The position numbers and the translations under genes are program-made. Source: Oehlia diaphana (lineage: Eukaryota > Glomeromycota > Glomeromycetes > Glomerales > Glomeraceae). From it: a DNA stretch of 46,706 nt. The first letter of the stretch is position 1. Each line of letters begins with the position of its first letter. A model generated the notes under the pieces. That model ran no database searches, was not told where the DNA came from, and was given only the letters and a program-made list of their open reading frames with translations. The stretch covers positions 354,378-401,083 of the forward strand of contig QZLH01000002.1 of the NCBI GenBank assembly GCA_003833135.1, given 5' to 3'. This document shows, one piece after another, positions 21,872-35,738 of the stretch.

Positions 21872-23497
21872 ATGCGCAAGGGAGACTTTTCACTGGAAAT
21901 CCTCGTTGACAATGAAGTATTACCAGAGTACGAGGTATCGTTAAGTGAGAAGGCTAAGTTAACTAGATCTAGAGAAAAACAGACTATAACATATATAGAG
22001 GCTCCATATTATAGTTGTCACTTTTGTATAAGAGTGGGAGTTCACTCTACTTTAGGCTCGATGGTTTATAAAGGAGTACATTATGTCGATGGTCAAAATG
22101 ACGATACATACATGGAACTTAACCCTTTAAGCGACGATCCATATACCTATATATACGGTTTTTATAACTATGATAAGACGGTTTTTCACAAGTTTAAATT
22201 CGATACAAATTGTTGGACTGATGATGAAATTTTTGTATCTAATCTTCCGAAAAAGTGCACGAAATCGTCTAAAGATTCGGGCGTAATTTCCGTCTATGTA
22301 TTTACTGCAGAAAGGTTACATGGGAAACGGTTCATGTCGCAGATTAGAAATAATCAAGAAATGATTCCAGAATCACCCGATTTGGATAATATCGATCCTC
22401 GAGATGTCATATGTTTGGAAAAACCACAAGATGAACCTATACCAAACTTAAGAGCAACCTCCAATAAACCCATCGTTGAACTACATATTCGTTACCAAAC
22501 AAAAGAATGGTTACAAAATGAAGGGTTTGATTTGATTGAATCTCCGGATAATTCACGGAGGAGTATAATTAAAAGTATTCTGTTCGAAGATGAGCAATCC
22601 CATGAATCTGATGATGAGATAGTAACAAGTGAGCATAGAGAAGAAATAATTGATTATAGCAAAAGAGAAGTATATGTTAGAATTGAGGAAAAATATTCAC
22701 CAAATATTAGTGTTAATAATGGTGATAAAGTAGAAAGTATTCGCAATTTTGAAAATGATGGTTCTGATGATTACAGAAAGGAAGAAATATTCGTTAGAAT
22801 TGAGGAAGAATATTCACCATTAATAACTAGTTATAAAAATGATGAAGAAATGGAAAATTTTCGCAATTTTGAAAATGAAGAAGAGGAAGTATTTGAGAGC
22901 GAGAGATTTCAAGAGAAAGATAAAGTTGAAAGCGAGAGTCCAAATTATGAGGTTATTAGAGAGAATTTGAACAAACAAGTAAAAAGCAATCCACTTAATG
23001 AAGAAGTAGCTGAGAGAAGAAATTTTGAAATTGAAAGTAAGATGATCGAACTTATAACAGATGGAAGTATTATAAACTACAGGGGAGATGTTGAATTAGC
23101 TGATAATGAAAAACTTAATGAGAGAATTAGAGAGATTTCAATTAATGATAAAGAAGAGGGGAATGAAACATCTATCGTAAACAAAGTTGAGGGTGAAGAA
23201 AACTTGATAGATATTAACCGAAATGAGCTTGACTCAGAGTTCATTGATTTAACGGAATCACCACCCAATGAAGTAATCGAAATTAGCGACGATAATAATG
23301 ATGATGAAGTAATATTGGTCGAAACTGTTAGAAATGTGATTCCTATTACTTTCAACAGGAAGAAGCATAGAAGCAAAAAGATAAGATATTATAGCGATTC
23401 AAGTATTGATTGGAATCATGACGATAGCAGTAATTATAGTGATTCTTCGAGTGAGGATGAATTTATTTCGATCTCAAAAAAGAGATTAAGAACATAA
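21872..23497 (+). CDS. DUF7918-like protein with acidic tail and SUMO-interaction-like motifs
   Basis: A single exon encodes 541 residues, starting at ATG 21872; the open frame begins 15 nt earlier without ATG. Residues 1-220 resemble the fungal domain of unknown function DUF7918 (FSLEILVDNEVLPEYEV, then TYIEAPYYSCHFCIRV). From about 230 the protein is acidic and low-complexity. It contains a two-copy repeat about 39 residues apart (YVRIEEKYSP / FVRIEEEYSP, each followed by RNFEN). Near the C-terminus are three hydrophobic clusters beside acids: FIDLT (457-461), VIEIS followed by DD (468-474) and VILVE (480-484). They look like SUMO-interaction motifs. Basic clusters at 496-503 and 536-540 could be nuclear signals. 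Function is unknown; a nuclear, SUMO-linked role is inference. Confidence 0.8.
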   Translation: MRKGDFSLEILVDNEVLPEYEVSLSEKAKLTRSREKQTITYIEAPYYSCHFCIRVGVHSTLGSMVYKGVHYVDGQNDDTYMELNPLSDDPYTYIYGFYNYDKTVFHKFKFDTNCWTDDEIFVSNLPKKCTKSSKDSGVISVYVFTAERLHGKRFMSQIRNNQEMIPESPDLDNIDPRDVICLEKPQDEPIPNLRATSNKPIVELHIRYQTKEWLQNEGFDLIESPDNSRRSIIKSILFEDEQSHESDDEIVTSEHREEIIDYSKREVYVRIEEKYSPNISVNNGDKVESIRNFENDGSDDYRKEEIFVRIEEEYSPLITSYKNDEEMENFRNFENEEEEVFESERFQEKDKVESESPNYEVIRENLNKQVKSNPLNEEVAERRNFEIESKMIELITDGSIINYRGDVELADNEKLNERIREISINDKEEGNETSIVNKVEGEENLIDINRNELDSEFIDLTESPPNEVIEISDDNNDDEVILVETVRNVIPITFNRKKHRSKKIRYYSDSSIDWNHDDSSNYSDSSSEDEFISISKKRLRT

Positions 23498-23734
23498 TAG
23501 AATAATAATCGGTTTAGTAAGATAATAAATATGTATTAGTTACTCTTATAATTTTTTAATAGATACAGGAATAATTTAATTGTAATTTCATTATGTAAAT
23601 AAATAAAATCATGGCGCAACAGTGTTACAAGAAATGTCATGTGATATATGCGTTTGTACGACTCGAAACCCATAATTTACTAAAATCCCAAATTTCTATA
23701 TAAATATGACCAAAATCCGCGAGTAACGTTCCCT
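23498..23734 (+). promoter_or_regulatory. 3' flank and U4 promoter with TATA-like element
   Basis: The stretch separates the DUF7918-type gene from the U4 RNA. TATATAAATA at 23697-23706 lies about 30-38 bp before the inferred U4 start, a normal TATA distance. Further snRNA promoter elements were not identified. Confidence 0.5.
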
Positions 23735-23877
23735 ATCCTTGTGCACGGGCATTATCTGCGCCAGTGAGGATTTATCCGAGGCCAGATTATTGCTAATTGC
23801 AAACTATACCAATATACGTCTTTACGACCCTTGTTAAAAGGGTCGGAAAGCAATATTTGGAAAGGGGCAACCCTTTT
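23735..23877 (+). ncRNA. U4 spliceosomal snRNA
   Basis: About 143 nt match the U4 layout from end to end. The 5' end ATCCTTGTGCA..GGGC is complementary to the U6 stem II region. The 5' stem-loop (23760-23782) has the highly conserved TTATCCGAGGC and its k-turn purines (GTGAGGA). TTGCTAAT (23790-23797) pairs with U6 ATTAGCA as stem I. A central hairpin has stem 23825-23832/23838-23845. An Sm-site-like AATATTTGG spans 23852-23860, and a terminal stem-loop AAAGGG-GCAA-CCCTTT spans 23861-23876. U4 chaperones U6 in the U4/U6.U5 tri-snRNP until activation of the spliceosome. Ends are inferred by comparison with known U4 RNAs and could be off by a few bases. All core elements look intact. Confidence 0.93.
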
Positions 23878-27116
<3,239 letters not shown>

Positions 27117-27437
27117 AATTTGATATTCTATTGTAACAAAATGTGATTTAAAAATTCATTAGTTGATTTTTTAATCCGTCATTCAAATGCATACATTGAT
27201 TTATTATACAATAAGTAGCATTTTTTGTTCTAAATTAAAAAATCCATTATAATAACATAATTAATGGTATATACAAAATACAAATAGAATCATTCAGTGT
27301 TCATTAAATATTTATAAAACAATAATAATAATATATATATATGTATGTGATCTTTCTTAAATTAAAATATAATAAATAAATAAAAAACAAAATATTTATT
27401 CAATTGAAGAAAAAATCAACTTAAATTTCTGTAACAA
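27117..27437. other. Convergent intergenic region
   Basis: The 3' ends of MET3 and the Bzz1-type gene face each other across 321 bp of AT-rich DNA containing AATAAA-like words on both strands (for example near 27370). Both transcripts probably end here. Confidence 0.5.
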
Positions 27438-30400
27438 TTATTCTTCCAACGGGGTCACATAATTTGCGGGAAATTGGCCCGTAATACCATCAAGTATGCC
27501 TTTATATAATGAATTAATAAATATTTAATAAGTTTCTTTTCTGAAAAATTAAAATATCTTGTAAATAAAAATAAATCCATACCTTCCCACCACCCTTCGG
27601 CAACTTCTTTATTAGTAACCTGAATAACATCACCTTCCTTTATCGTTAATTCTTCAGGGGATTGTGATTCATAATCATAGAGTACTTTAACTGGATTTTT
27701 TTAAAAAAAATTGTTAAAATATTATTATTACACGTTCTATTAAATCGTGAAAATCACTTTTGGAATAAATTTCAATTACCAAAATCAGTTGTTAAATTCT
27801 GATATTCAATATACGATGCTGGAACCAATCCTTCTTTTCCATTATGAAATGCCTAAAAAATAAGAAATATAAGAATATATTATTTAATACTATTATAAAA
27901 TAAAAGCATACAATTCTTCTAATACCTTAACCCATCCAGAACCATCTATAAATAATTTTTGAACATAATTAGATATTTTTTTTACAAATATTGTTTTAAT
28001 TAAAAAAAAAAAATTAATACCATCTGGCTCAAAAACAGTGATAATGTCACCAGTTGATACAGTAAGCTCTGCTTTAGTATCAGCAACATGGTCATATAAA
28101 ACTTCCGCTGTCCATACGTCTTCTCTTTCTGTTATTTCTGTCACAGATAATATAGATGGGGCCGATTCACCACTCAACGTATAATTAGACATTGCTATGT
28201 TATGTTAGATAAGTATTTGAATTGAAAATCAATAATTTTAAATTATAATAATTAAGGTACTTACAAGAAATGGTTCCCCAAGGAGATGCCGGATTTGAGA
28301 ATGTTTCAGATCGAACAAGTCCTTTAACAATTTTACCCTTTTCTTTTGTACAAATAGGTGGAACTTTCATTTCACATCTAGCATGACAATTGTAACCACA
28401 ATCTAAAGAAAAGTTAATTAATATAAAGAACTAAAAGATAAAATCAAACTATTACAAAGTTATCTACCTTTACAAGTGAAACCTTGTTTCGCGATACCCC
28501 AAATCGTAGTTTGACACAAATCACAGGTTGTAGGGATTGTAAATGATGCATTTTTGAAATCATGAGATTCTTGGTCATGCCCAATATCTAATCATACCAA
28601 TATATAAAAAAATTTTTACGTTCCAGGAAAAACATTACAAAATTAATAAAATAACCTCACTTACCTCCAATAGCTTCTACTATAGACTCAACTTGTGTTT
28701 GATATTTAACTCTGTTTGTCTCTAAGATAGTATATTCTCTAATAGTTCTATGCAGATTCTTTAAAATTTATTAAGACAAATTAAAAATTGTAGCTGTTAA
28801 AAAAGATATATTAATAATAAAAAAAAATTAAATTGAATACATCAGTGACTGCATCTGAATCACCAAGCCTCGGGTTATTTTCGTATGCTTCTTTTAGAGA
28901 CTCCATCCCATCAATTTCTTTCCTCTTAGATTCAATCTCCGAAGTTAGTTTTGTTAAATTTCGCTTGGCCTTAGAAAGTTTATTACTAAGATAAACTCGC
29001 GAGTTTTCATCATCAACCAATTCTTCCTAACGAAACACCGAATATCATAAGTTAAATAAAGAATGATGCTTTTATTTTATTAAATAAAAAATATTTTACA
29101 CACAGTATCACTATATATTGGTGAAGACTCGAAAACAAAATCCGCTGGTTCTTCCCAACTTCTCTTATTATTATTTATAAACAATTCTGAATCGATGCGA
29201 CTATCAACATCATTAATAACTTGAAGTGATATATCAAGATGTTTCTTGGATTCTTCTAATACAGATATCTCAAAATTCACATAATCATCCCAAATACTTT
29301 TCAAGGCCACTATCCTACTTTCATTGAGTTCTTGCAATTGCTGTTATAAAAACTAAAATTAATAAATAATCAAAGAAATAAAAAACGATATAAAAGATTA
29401 AAATTTTAAATTACGTCGATAAGAGCAGGTATATCCGAATGGTAATATTTCTTTTTGAGATTATTAGATACACGTATAGACAAAATATAAAGATTCTAAA
29501 ATTATTAAAAAAGAGTAAGTACGTATTTTTCTAATCAAATTATAACAATTCAATCCAATATATAAACATTACTTTGTTATTATTCATTTCGATAATATCC
29601 TGTATTTTCTGATTGTTTAACTTTTTTTTTAAAAAAAATTAACATTAGTAATTGTAACCACAATAATGTACTTTTCTAAGAAATAATAAGTGAGAATTAC
29701 TTTTTCCGATATTTTTTCATCCGTCGATCGATCAAGTTTTTGTTGTGAACTTTGGACTTCTACGCAACATTCATCATAACGAGTTTTAACCTATTAAATG
29801 AATTATACTTAATAAACGAAAAAATAAATTTTTTATTCTTGGTATACTTCTATTACCTTTTTCCTTTCCGAATAAATTTTATCCCTGTCAGTAACTAATT
29901 TCTGCGCAAATTCCATATGCTAATAATAAAAATATCATGTTAATAATTACCAGAGTTTAATCATAGACTAATCGATGATATTATTACCTTTTTTCTAATT
30001 TCTTCCTTTTTTGTCGCAACTGTCTTTACTTTCTCCATAACATTTGTTGATAATGTTTCTGAAAATTTTGCTCGCTCTTTCGCAATATTATCTGTTTCTT
30101 CCAGAATAGTTGACCATGCCTTTAAGAAAGTACTTTGAGTGTAAAAGGAATCAATGATCTATGAATATAATAATTGGTTACAATATAATTCAAATAAATA
30201 TTCGATACTTACCTACCAGATTCAACATCGACTTCAGTATCGTTCTCTTTTGGGAAGTCGCCAACCGTCATGGCTAATGCTTTCTTATCCTTTTTACTTG
30301 AATATTTTTTGACAAGTGCTTCAATTTTCTGTGCATACTCCTTTTCTATTTGAGCACGCTCTTTAATAAAATCCCTAAAATCATTTAAAAAATGGATCCC

Positions 30401-30531
30401 ACTTTGGACAAATTGGTTTACTGAAGACACTTGATCCTAAATGGGAATGTTCATTTAGTTTCTCACAAAATTGTAAATATAACAATTAATACTTTATGAA
30501 GAATTACCTTTAATTCCGTTCCAAAACTCAT
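27438..30531 (-). CDS. BZZ1: Bzz1-type F-BAR, C1 and double SH3 protein
   Basis: Seventeen exons, in coding order: 30531-30508, 30436-30213, 30132-29988, 29919-29857, 29790-29701, 29620-29573, 29495-29415, 29340-29104, 29026-28841, 28758-28665, 28587-28468, 28402-28265, 28194-28021, 27945-27926, 27852-27780, 27690-27583, 27499-27438. All phases close and give 628 residues, near yeast Bzz1 (633). Domains: F-BAR coiled coil (about 5-270), a second coiled segment to 395, and a C1 zinc finger (H406 to about 454, His and Cys ligands in PKC-type spacing with CDLC, CKDC and CHARC). Two SH3 domains follow (about 513-565 and 573-626, the second with ALYDY-like VLYDYES and GWWEG). Bzz1 senses membrane curvature and activates Las17/Arp2/3 actin assembly during endocytosis. 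Start MSFGTELKDQ fits the family. Confidence 0.93.
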
Positions 30532-30961
30532 TTTTAAAAAAATTAAATCGCGTCAATTTTCGTGAATCGTTATACAAAGGTTTAATGGTTAGTTTACATT
30601 TATGTTGTAATATGGAAAACTCTATAACGAAACTTTCTATTTTTGTTTTATAATCTAAAGAATTTTCTCTCTCAAACGTCTTTTAAAAACTTAAAAAATC
30701 ATGGAAGAATCATGTGTTAATAATATATTTACTCTATCTCAGTCCAAATAAGTAAAATCGCTTAATTAATTTTGCGTCACGCTGTCAGGAGTAAGGTTAG
30801 ATCTACGATTGGCGTCAGTTGTTTAAACGCCAAGTGTGTGTTACTTGTTGACGGGCCAATAATAAATGATTGCAATTTTCTTATATATACACTATATATA
30901 TATAAGACATACACTTCAAATTCTGTTCAATTCATCCATTCATCCTTTTTATTTTATAAAC
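30532..30961. promoter_or_regulatory. Divergent promoter of the Bzz1-type and K+ channel genes
   Basis: The two start codons are 430 bp apart on opposite strands. A TA-rich block (about 30879-30904) lies roughly 60-80 bp before the channel ATG at 30962 and could be its TATA region. No named operator was recognised. Confidence 0.5.
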
Positions 30962-33577
30962 ATGTCTGAAAATAATGAAAAAGAAAATAGTACAAAATCA
31001 ACACCACTACCCCTCTTACGTAATTTTAATAACAATAGTAATGAATTGCCGCCTACAAATATTTTACTTCATAAGCGAACGAATTCAACTTTAACTTTGC
31101 CTCCTGATAGTGATTTTGCAACTTCATCTATTTTAAACATGCAAACAAATCCAGATTTACATTCTATCGAATTCCAACAAAATTTACTGGAAAATAGAAG
31201 AAAAAGTATCAGTAATTCTTCTGCAAAAATGTCGGTACACAGGTCAATTAAGGCAATGTATCTTTTACATAATTGCAGAGCAATAAAGGATTAATAACTT
31301 ATAAGTCATTTCGAATTATTATTTCCAATATATTGATTTTTTATTTATTAACAGCACAAATAATAAGGATGATCGATTTGGAAGTCATCTATACGATGAC
31401 GATAATGACGATGAAGGCTCACGTGACGATAACCTAAACGGTGAAGGAGAAGAAACCATAAGTGATGATGATGATATTAATGTAAATTAATAATTTTATC
31501 TTTTTTTTATAATACTATGTCGAAATATTAACATTCGTATTGATTTATTTAATAGAAATATAATAACAAAAATATCAATTATGAGGATTCATTAAGATCG
31601 CCTCTTCAGCGTAAATTTTATTACTTTTTTGAAGAGCCCAGGTCTAAATGGGCAAAAGTATACGAAGGATTATCGATTACATGTACAATTATCACTGTTG
31701 TAATCATTTGTATTGTTTCTTGGCCTACCATTTACTTACGTGAAAAAGAAATTTATCATACTTACTGGTATATAATGTTCATCATAAAATTTTTATTATC
31801 AATCATTTATTCATTTCCTTTAATTTGTGTAGGATTCCCTTTGATATTGTTGCTGTTATTATTTTTACTATTGAATACTTTGGAAGATTTTATGCTTCAG
31901 TAAATAAGTGGAGGTTCTTTTTTAGTATGTATACCTGATTATTATCTTTGATTTATTTTATAATGGTAACTAATATTTATTAATTTTTATTTAGAACCTA
32001 TGAGCTTGATTGACTTAATCTCGATCATACCTTTTTACGTTCAATTAATAAGTAAATCAGAGGTATATCAGATTATTAATGGTGAATTGAATGATTTATG
32101 ATCACGTTACTTACTACTATAATTTTTAGTCCCATTTGAAATTTATTAGAGTGTTGCTCTTATTAAGGGTTCTAAGACTATTCAATGTTGCAAAATACAC
32201 AGTTGGCTTTAATGTAAAGTATCTTCATTTTCATCATTATCTCCCATTTTCATCATTATTATTAATTTATTTTAAATTTAGATCACTGCAAGAGTATTTC
32301 AACGTTCTGCCTATCAAATTGTTATGATTTCTGTATATTTGATGGTGATATTATTAGCATCTTCAGCTATAATGTATTTTATAGAACGTGGTGATTTTCA
32401 CAAAAATGATATGACTTGGTACCGTATTGGAAAGGATGGAAATCTTGAAGCCAGTCCTTTCCAATCTATTGTTCATAGTTTTTGGTGGTCAATAGTTACT
32501 CTCACTACCACAGGTTATGGTGATGCTGTTCCAGTCACTGGTCCCGGAAAATTAGTCGCCGCATTAACCATGACATGTGGTATTCTGGTTATCGCACTTC
32601 CAACTTCTATTATCGGATCAAATTTTAATAACGAATGGGCTCTTCATCGTCGAATTCGCGCTCAAATGAGATTGCAAAAAACACGAGAATCTCTTTCAGA
32701 GTTTACGACTAAGACTAGAAGAATAAGAATTCTTCAAAATCAAAATCAGACTATGCTTGAAGCATTGGCAGAGATTCAAGAAAGATTAGCAGATATTAAT
32801 CCACCGAGGTATTACCGAAAATATAAGAAACTTGAGTTAAAACATTTGGATGCATTAGATAGAATTACAGAATTAGAGGGAAAATTAGAAAGATGGAAGA
32901 AAATAGCTCAAAATCTTGACACATTTCACAATCATAAATTTCCTCGAAAAGGCTACAGTGATTCAGATGTCGGTGATGCCAGTAATATTTCTATTAGAGA
33001 AGAAGATAATAAAAAAATTGGACGGAAATGGAAGAATCTACCCTTTCGGCACTTTAACACGGCCTCAAACAGAGATGTTACCAGATTTGCAAGTGTGGAA
33101 TCTGACAATAATAATCTAGCCAAACATTCTTTACTTTCGCCTTTTAAAACTTTAACAAAACTAGGAAAAACGTTAACTCTACCTAAAAACAATAAAAACG
33201 ATGGAACACCGCAGTTTACAAAAGAATTGATAAGTTCTCCTATAGAGTTACGATATTCATTCACTCCGATTGTAGATCCGGAAAAACCAAAATTAGTTGG
33301 CTGCCCTAGGTCTTCATCACAAACCACGTTACCTAGTGAACATATTGATAACCATGAAGGTAAAAATAACAAGGATAACACTGATAAGAATATAGATAAA
33401 GACTTAACAGCTGAAAATATCGAAAATGAAAACAATTTTACTAAAACAACTCAGAACAATCAGGACATTACCATCGAAAAAAATGATTCTAATTCATCTC
33501 CAAATAATCAAAATACCGAAACAGGAGAAATAGAAGTTATTGTCACATCGAATAATTCGAATAATGAAAATTTTTGA
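30962..33577 (+). CDS. Voltage-gated (Kv/Shaker-like) potassium channel
   Basis: Seven exons: 30962-31257, 31355-31481, 31556-31767, 31833-31924, 31995-32062, 32130-32213, 32282-33577, encoding 724 residues. The first donor is one of two phase-compatible choices. Six membrane segments are visible: S1 about 176-197; S2 213-234 with E226 and R230; S3 247-261; S4 268-288; S5 300-327; S6 384-405. The pore loop has the K+ filter TTTGYGD (368-374), and S6 has VIALPTSIIG. S4 carries K269, R272, R278, R281 and K287 every third position, with Leu at 275 and Asn at 284. The N-terminus is polar and acidic without an evident T1 domain. The C-terminal 300 residues contain coiled-coil-like stretches and Asn/Lys/Asp-rich text. 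It probably mediates K+ flux at the plasma membrane. Confidence 0.93.
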
Positions 33578-34409
33578 TAAGATAATTAAACTAATATTTC
33601 TATTTGAAAATTTAATGTCTTTTAAATTATTGTATAATATGGATTTTTTTTTTCAACTTTCTAAATTTAAATTTAAATTTAATTTTCTTTATAAATCACA
33701 AGAAAAAGAAGACATTTTTAATAAACATTTTCTCGTAATAATATTACTTGTTAATTTGTTGAATTATCATTTTTTTTTTATGTCTTGAGAATTTTCATTA
33801 AATATGTAACTATAAATACCTTAGAAATTCGAGACTTATAGTGATTTCATAAGCTAATTTTCATTCTTAAAGCGAAGGGAAATAACCAAATTAAAATTTC
33901 GCTAATTTAAAGCGGAACTCACTGGTTTAAGTTTAGCTCTTCTTTTTTACTTTATTTCCGGTTCATTAAATCAGAAAATATATTTCGATACTACATCGGC
34001 GAAGTACTGATTTACCTTTTTAGCTATTTTGGTATAATCTGTCTTAATCATAATTACGCCTATGTATAATCGACACGAACCATCAATAATTTCGATAACT
34101 TCGTATAATACGAATCGTAATTTCAAGAAGATAATAGAAATTTATCAATGAAATATAAAGCAAATGGTATATATATAACTTTGAGTTTAGGGAAAACGAA
34201 GAAAAAAAAATTTAGACGATAATAGGAATGCATTTGCGGAGTTGCAAATTCGTAATTTAACGGTGGGATCGTAGGATTATGCAAAAATCTTAATCAAATG
34301 TTATTATGTTTATACAGTGTTCCTTCGTTTGGTTCGCCGTAACTTCGTTTAGATGTTGTTATTATGTTTACAATAATATGACTGTATCATACAAAAATCA
34401 ATATCTATT
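33578..34409. other. Convergent intergenic region
   Basis: AT-rich 3' flanks of the channel gene and the SAM-domain gene. A frame at 33540-33788 overlaps the channel end and has no support. Nothing else is recognised. Confidence 0.5.
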
Positions 34410-35738
34410 TTACTCTTTTTTGAAATATTTTTCGATTCTTGCTTTCTTACTATCCGGCGTCTTTTCTATGTTTATTCTATCAATCAATATACCTACGATT
34501 ACTTCAATAACCTTTTTCACATTTCTGCGCAACTCTTGCTCATCTACTGAATCCTTTCTTAAAGATGCCTCGGAAAACACAATGTTGTATGGTCTTTTAC
34601 TCGTGCATAATATTCTACCTGTACTATATAAAAGAAAATACCAATCTGTAGCTGTAGAAACGATACCGTAAAGGTAATCGAAGTTTGAACCGGCGACATC
34701 AGCTTTACATTTTCTCTTGTTCGTTTGGTATAAGCTTTCGAGTTGCACAAGATTCTGCGCGAAACTTGTTGCTATTTTATGTTGTTTACTTTTCGTAACG
34801 CAGATAAGTTCCTCAGTCTCCCTGATCGTGTAATCGACATTGTCAGTGTTTTCTCTCTCAATGACTTTAAGGGAAGAGATTGTGACATTTTTACCGGTAA
34901 TTCTTCTGACGATATAAATTGCTGCATGTAGAATTGTGACAATGTATTCACAACGATCTGAATCATTGCTATCAATAAGTAGAGTTCCCATAATACTCAT
35001 TTTGCGTTTTATATCTTTTATACAATATTCTAACTCTTCATCGTTGTCATCGATACTATAAGGTTCTTTTTTCAGAATTCATAGTAAGTTATAGTGAATG
35101 TGAAATACTAATTCTCATTAAATCTTACCTGGACTAAACTGTGAAATATTTCCTATGCTACTTCCTTCGATTCCATACTTATTTAACACGTCTCTCAAGT
35201 TGTAATAAGATGAGAATGATCTTTTTTTAAGTTCCTTAATCAGATCCGCAATTATTTTCGCTGGTCCTAATTTAAACCCACAACTTTGAAGTTCTTTTTT
35301 GGTCAATTCGAGAAAGATTTTTCCGTTGATCTCTTGTAAATAAAAAGTATCAAAATATTTGTTATCAAGCCCTAAGTCTTGTCCTTGCAAAAAAGTGATT
35401 AGGGTCCCGGTATCCCATTTTTTAATTTCTTCAATGCTTGGCGTTTCTTTCACTTTAAGTTTTCCCTTATCTTTTTTCGAAGTTTCAGGTTCATCATCAT
35501 CATCACTTTCATCTTCCTCAGTTTCCATTTGAACAGGATCCTCCGCAGTTTTCACTTGAATAGGTTCTTCCACTTGAATAACATTACGAGTTTTCAGAAC
35601 TTCTGTGCGACCTATATTTTTTCCAAGTATTAGAATTACTATTAACTGAAACAATAATCAATATATCATACCAGATGGTTCATCAGATTCTCGCTTGATC
35701 AATTTTCTGAGTTGTGAAAATTTTTCTCTCACGTACAT
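34410..35738 (-). CDS. SAM-domain protein with fungal-specific C-terminal domain
   Basis: Three exons: 35738-35672, 35611-35129, 35065-34410, giving 401 residues. After a short basic N-terminus come an acidic stretch (52-64) and a Lys-rich linker. A sterile alpha motif follows at about 86-152 (IKKWDTGTLITFLQ to CGFKLGPAKIIADLIKEL), normally a protein or RNA interaction module. The linker has LRDVLNKYGIEGSS. The C-terminal part (184-401) has VDYTI (260-264) followed by EELICVTKSKQ (268-278) and FAQNLVQLES. This layout resembles a PD-(D/E)XK nuclease-like fold, where Asp then E-x-K are expected. Here the second site reads K275-x-K277, so catalytic ability is doubtful. The fold resemblance is inference. 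Function is unknown. Confidence 0.75.

Noticed and set aside
23077..23376. 99-codon minus frame inside the DUF7918-like gene
   Set aside because: Ser/Leu/Ile-rich reverse complement of an acidic, Glu/Asn-rich coding region; a typical shadow.
30132..30210. Acceptor at 30160 (before ATCATTGATTCC) for exon 3 of the Bzz1-type gene
   Set aside because: It does not match the phase of the GTAAGT donor; the acceptor before 30132 keeps frame and family sequence.
32953..33435. 160-codon minus frame in the channel gene tail
   Set aside because: Antisense of low-complexity Asn/Lys/Asp coding sequence with no domain.
34306..34671. Plus-strand frame with hydrophobic stretches
   Set aside because: Antisense to the well-supported SAM-domain gene exon; hydrophobicity is an artefact.
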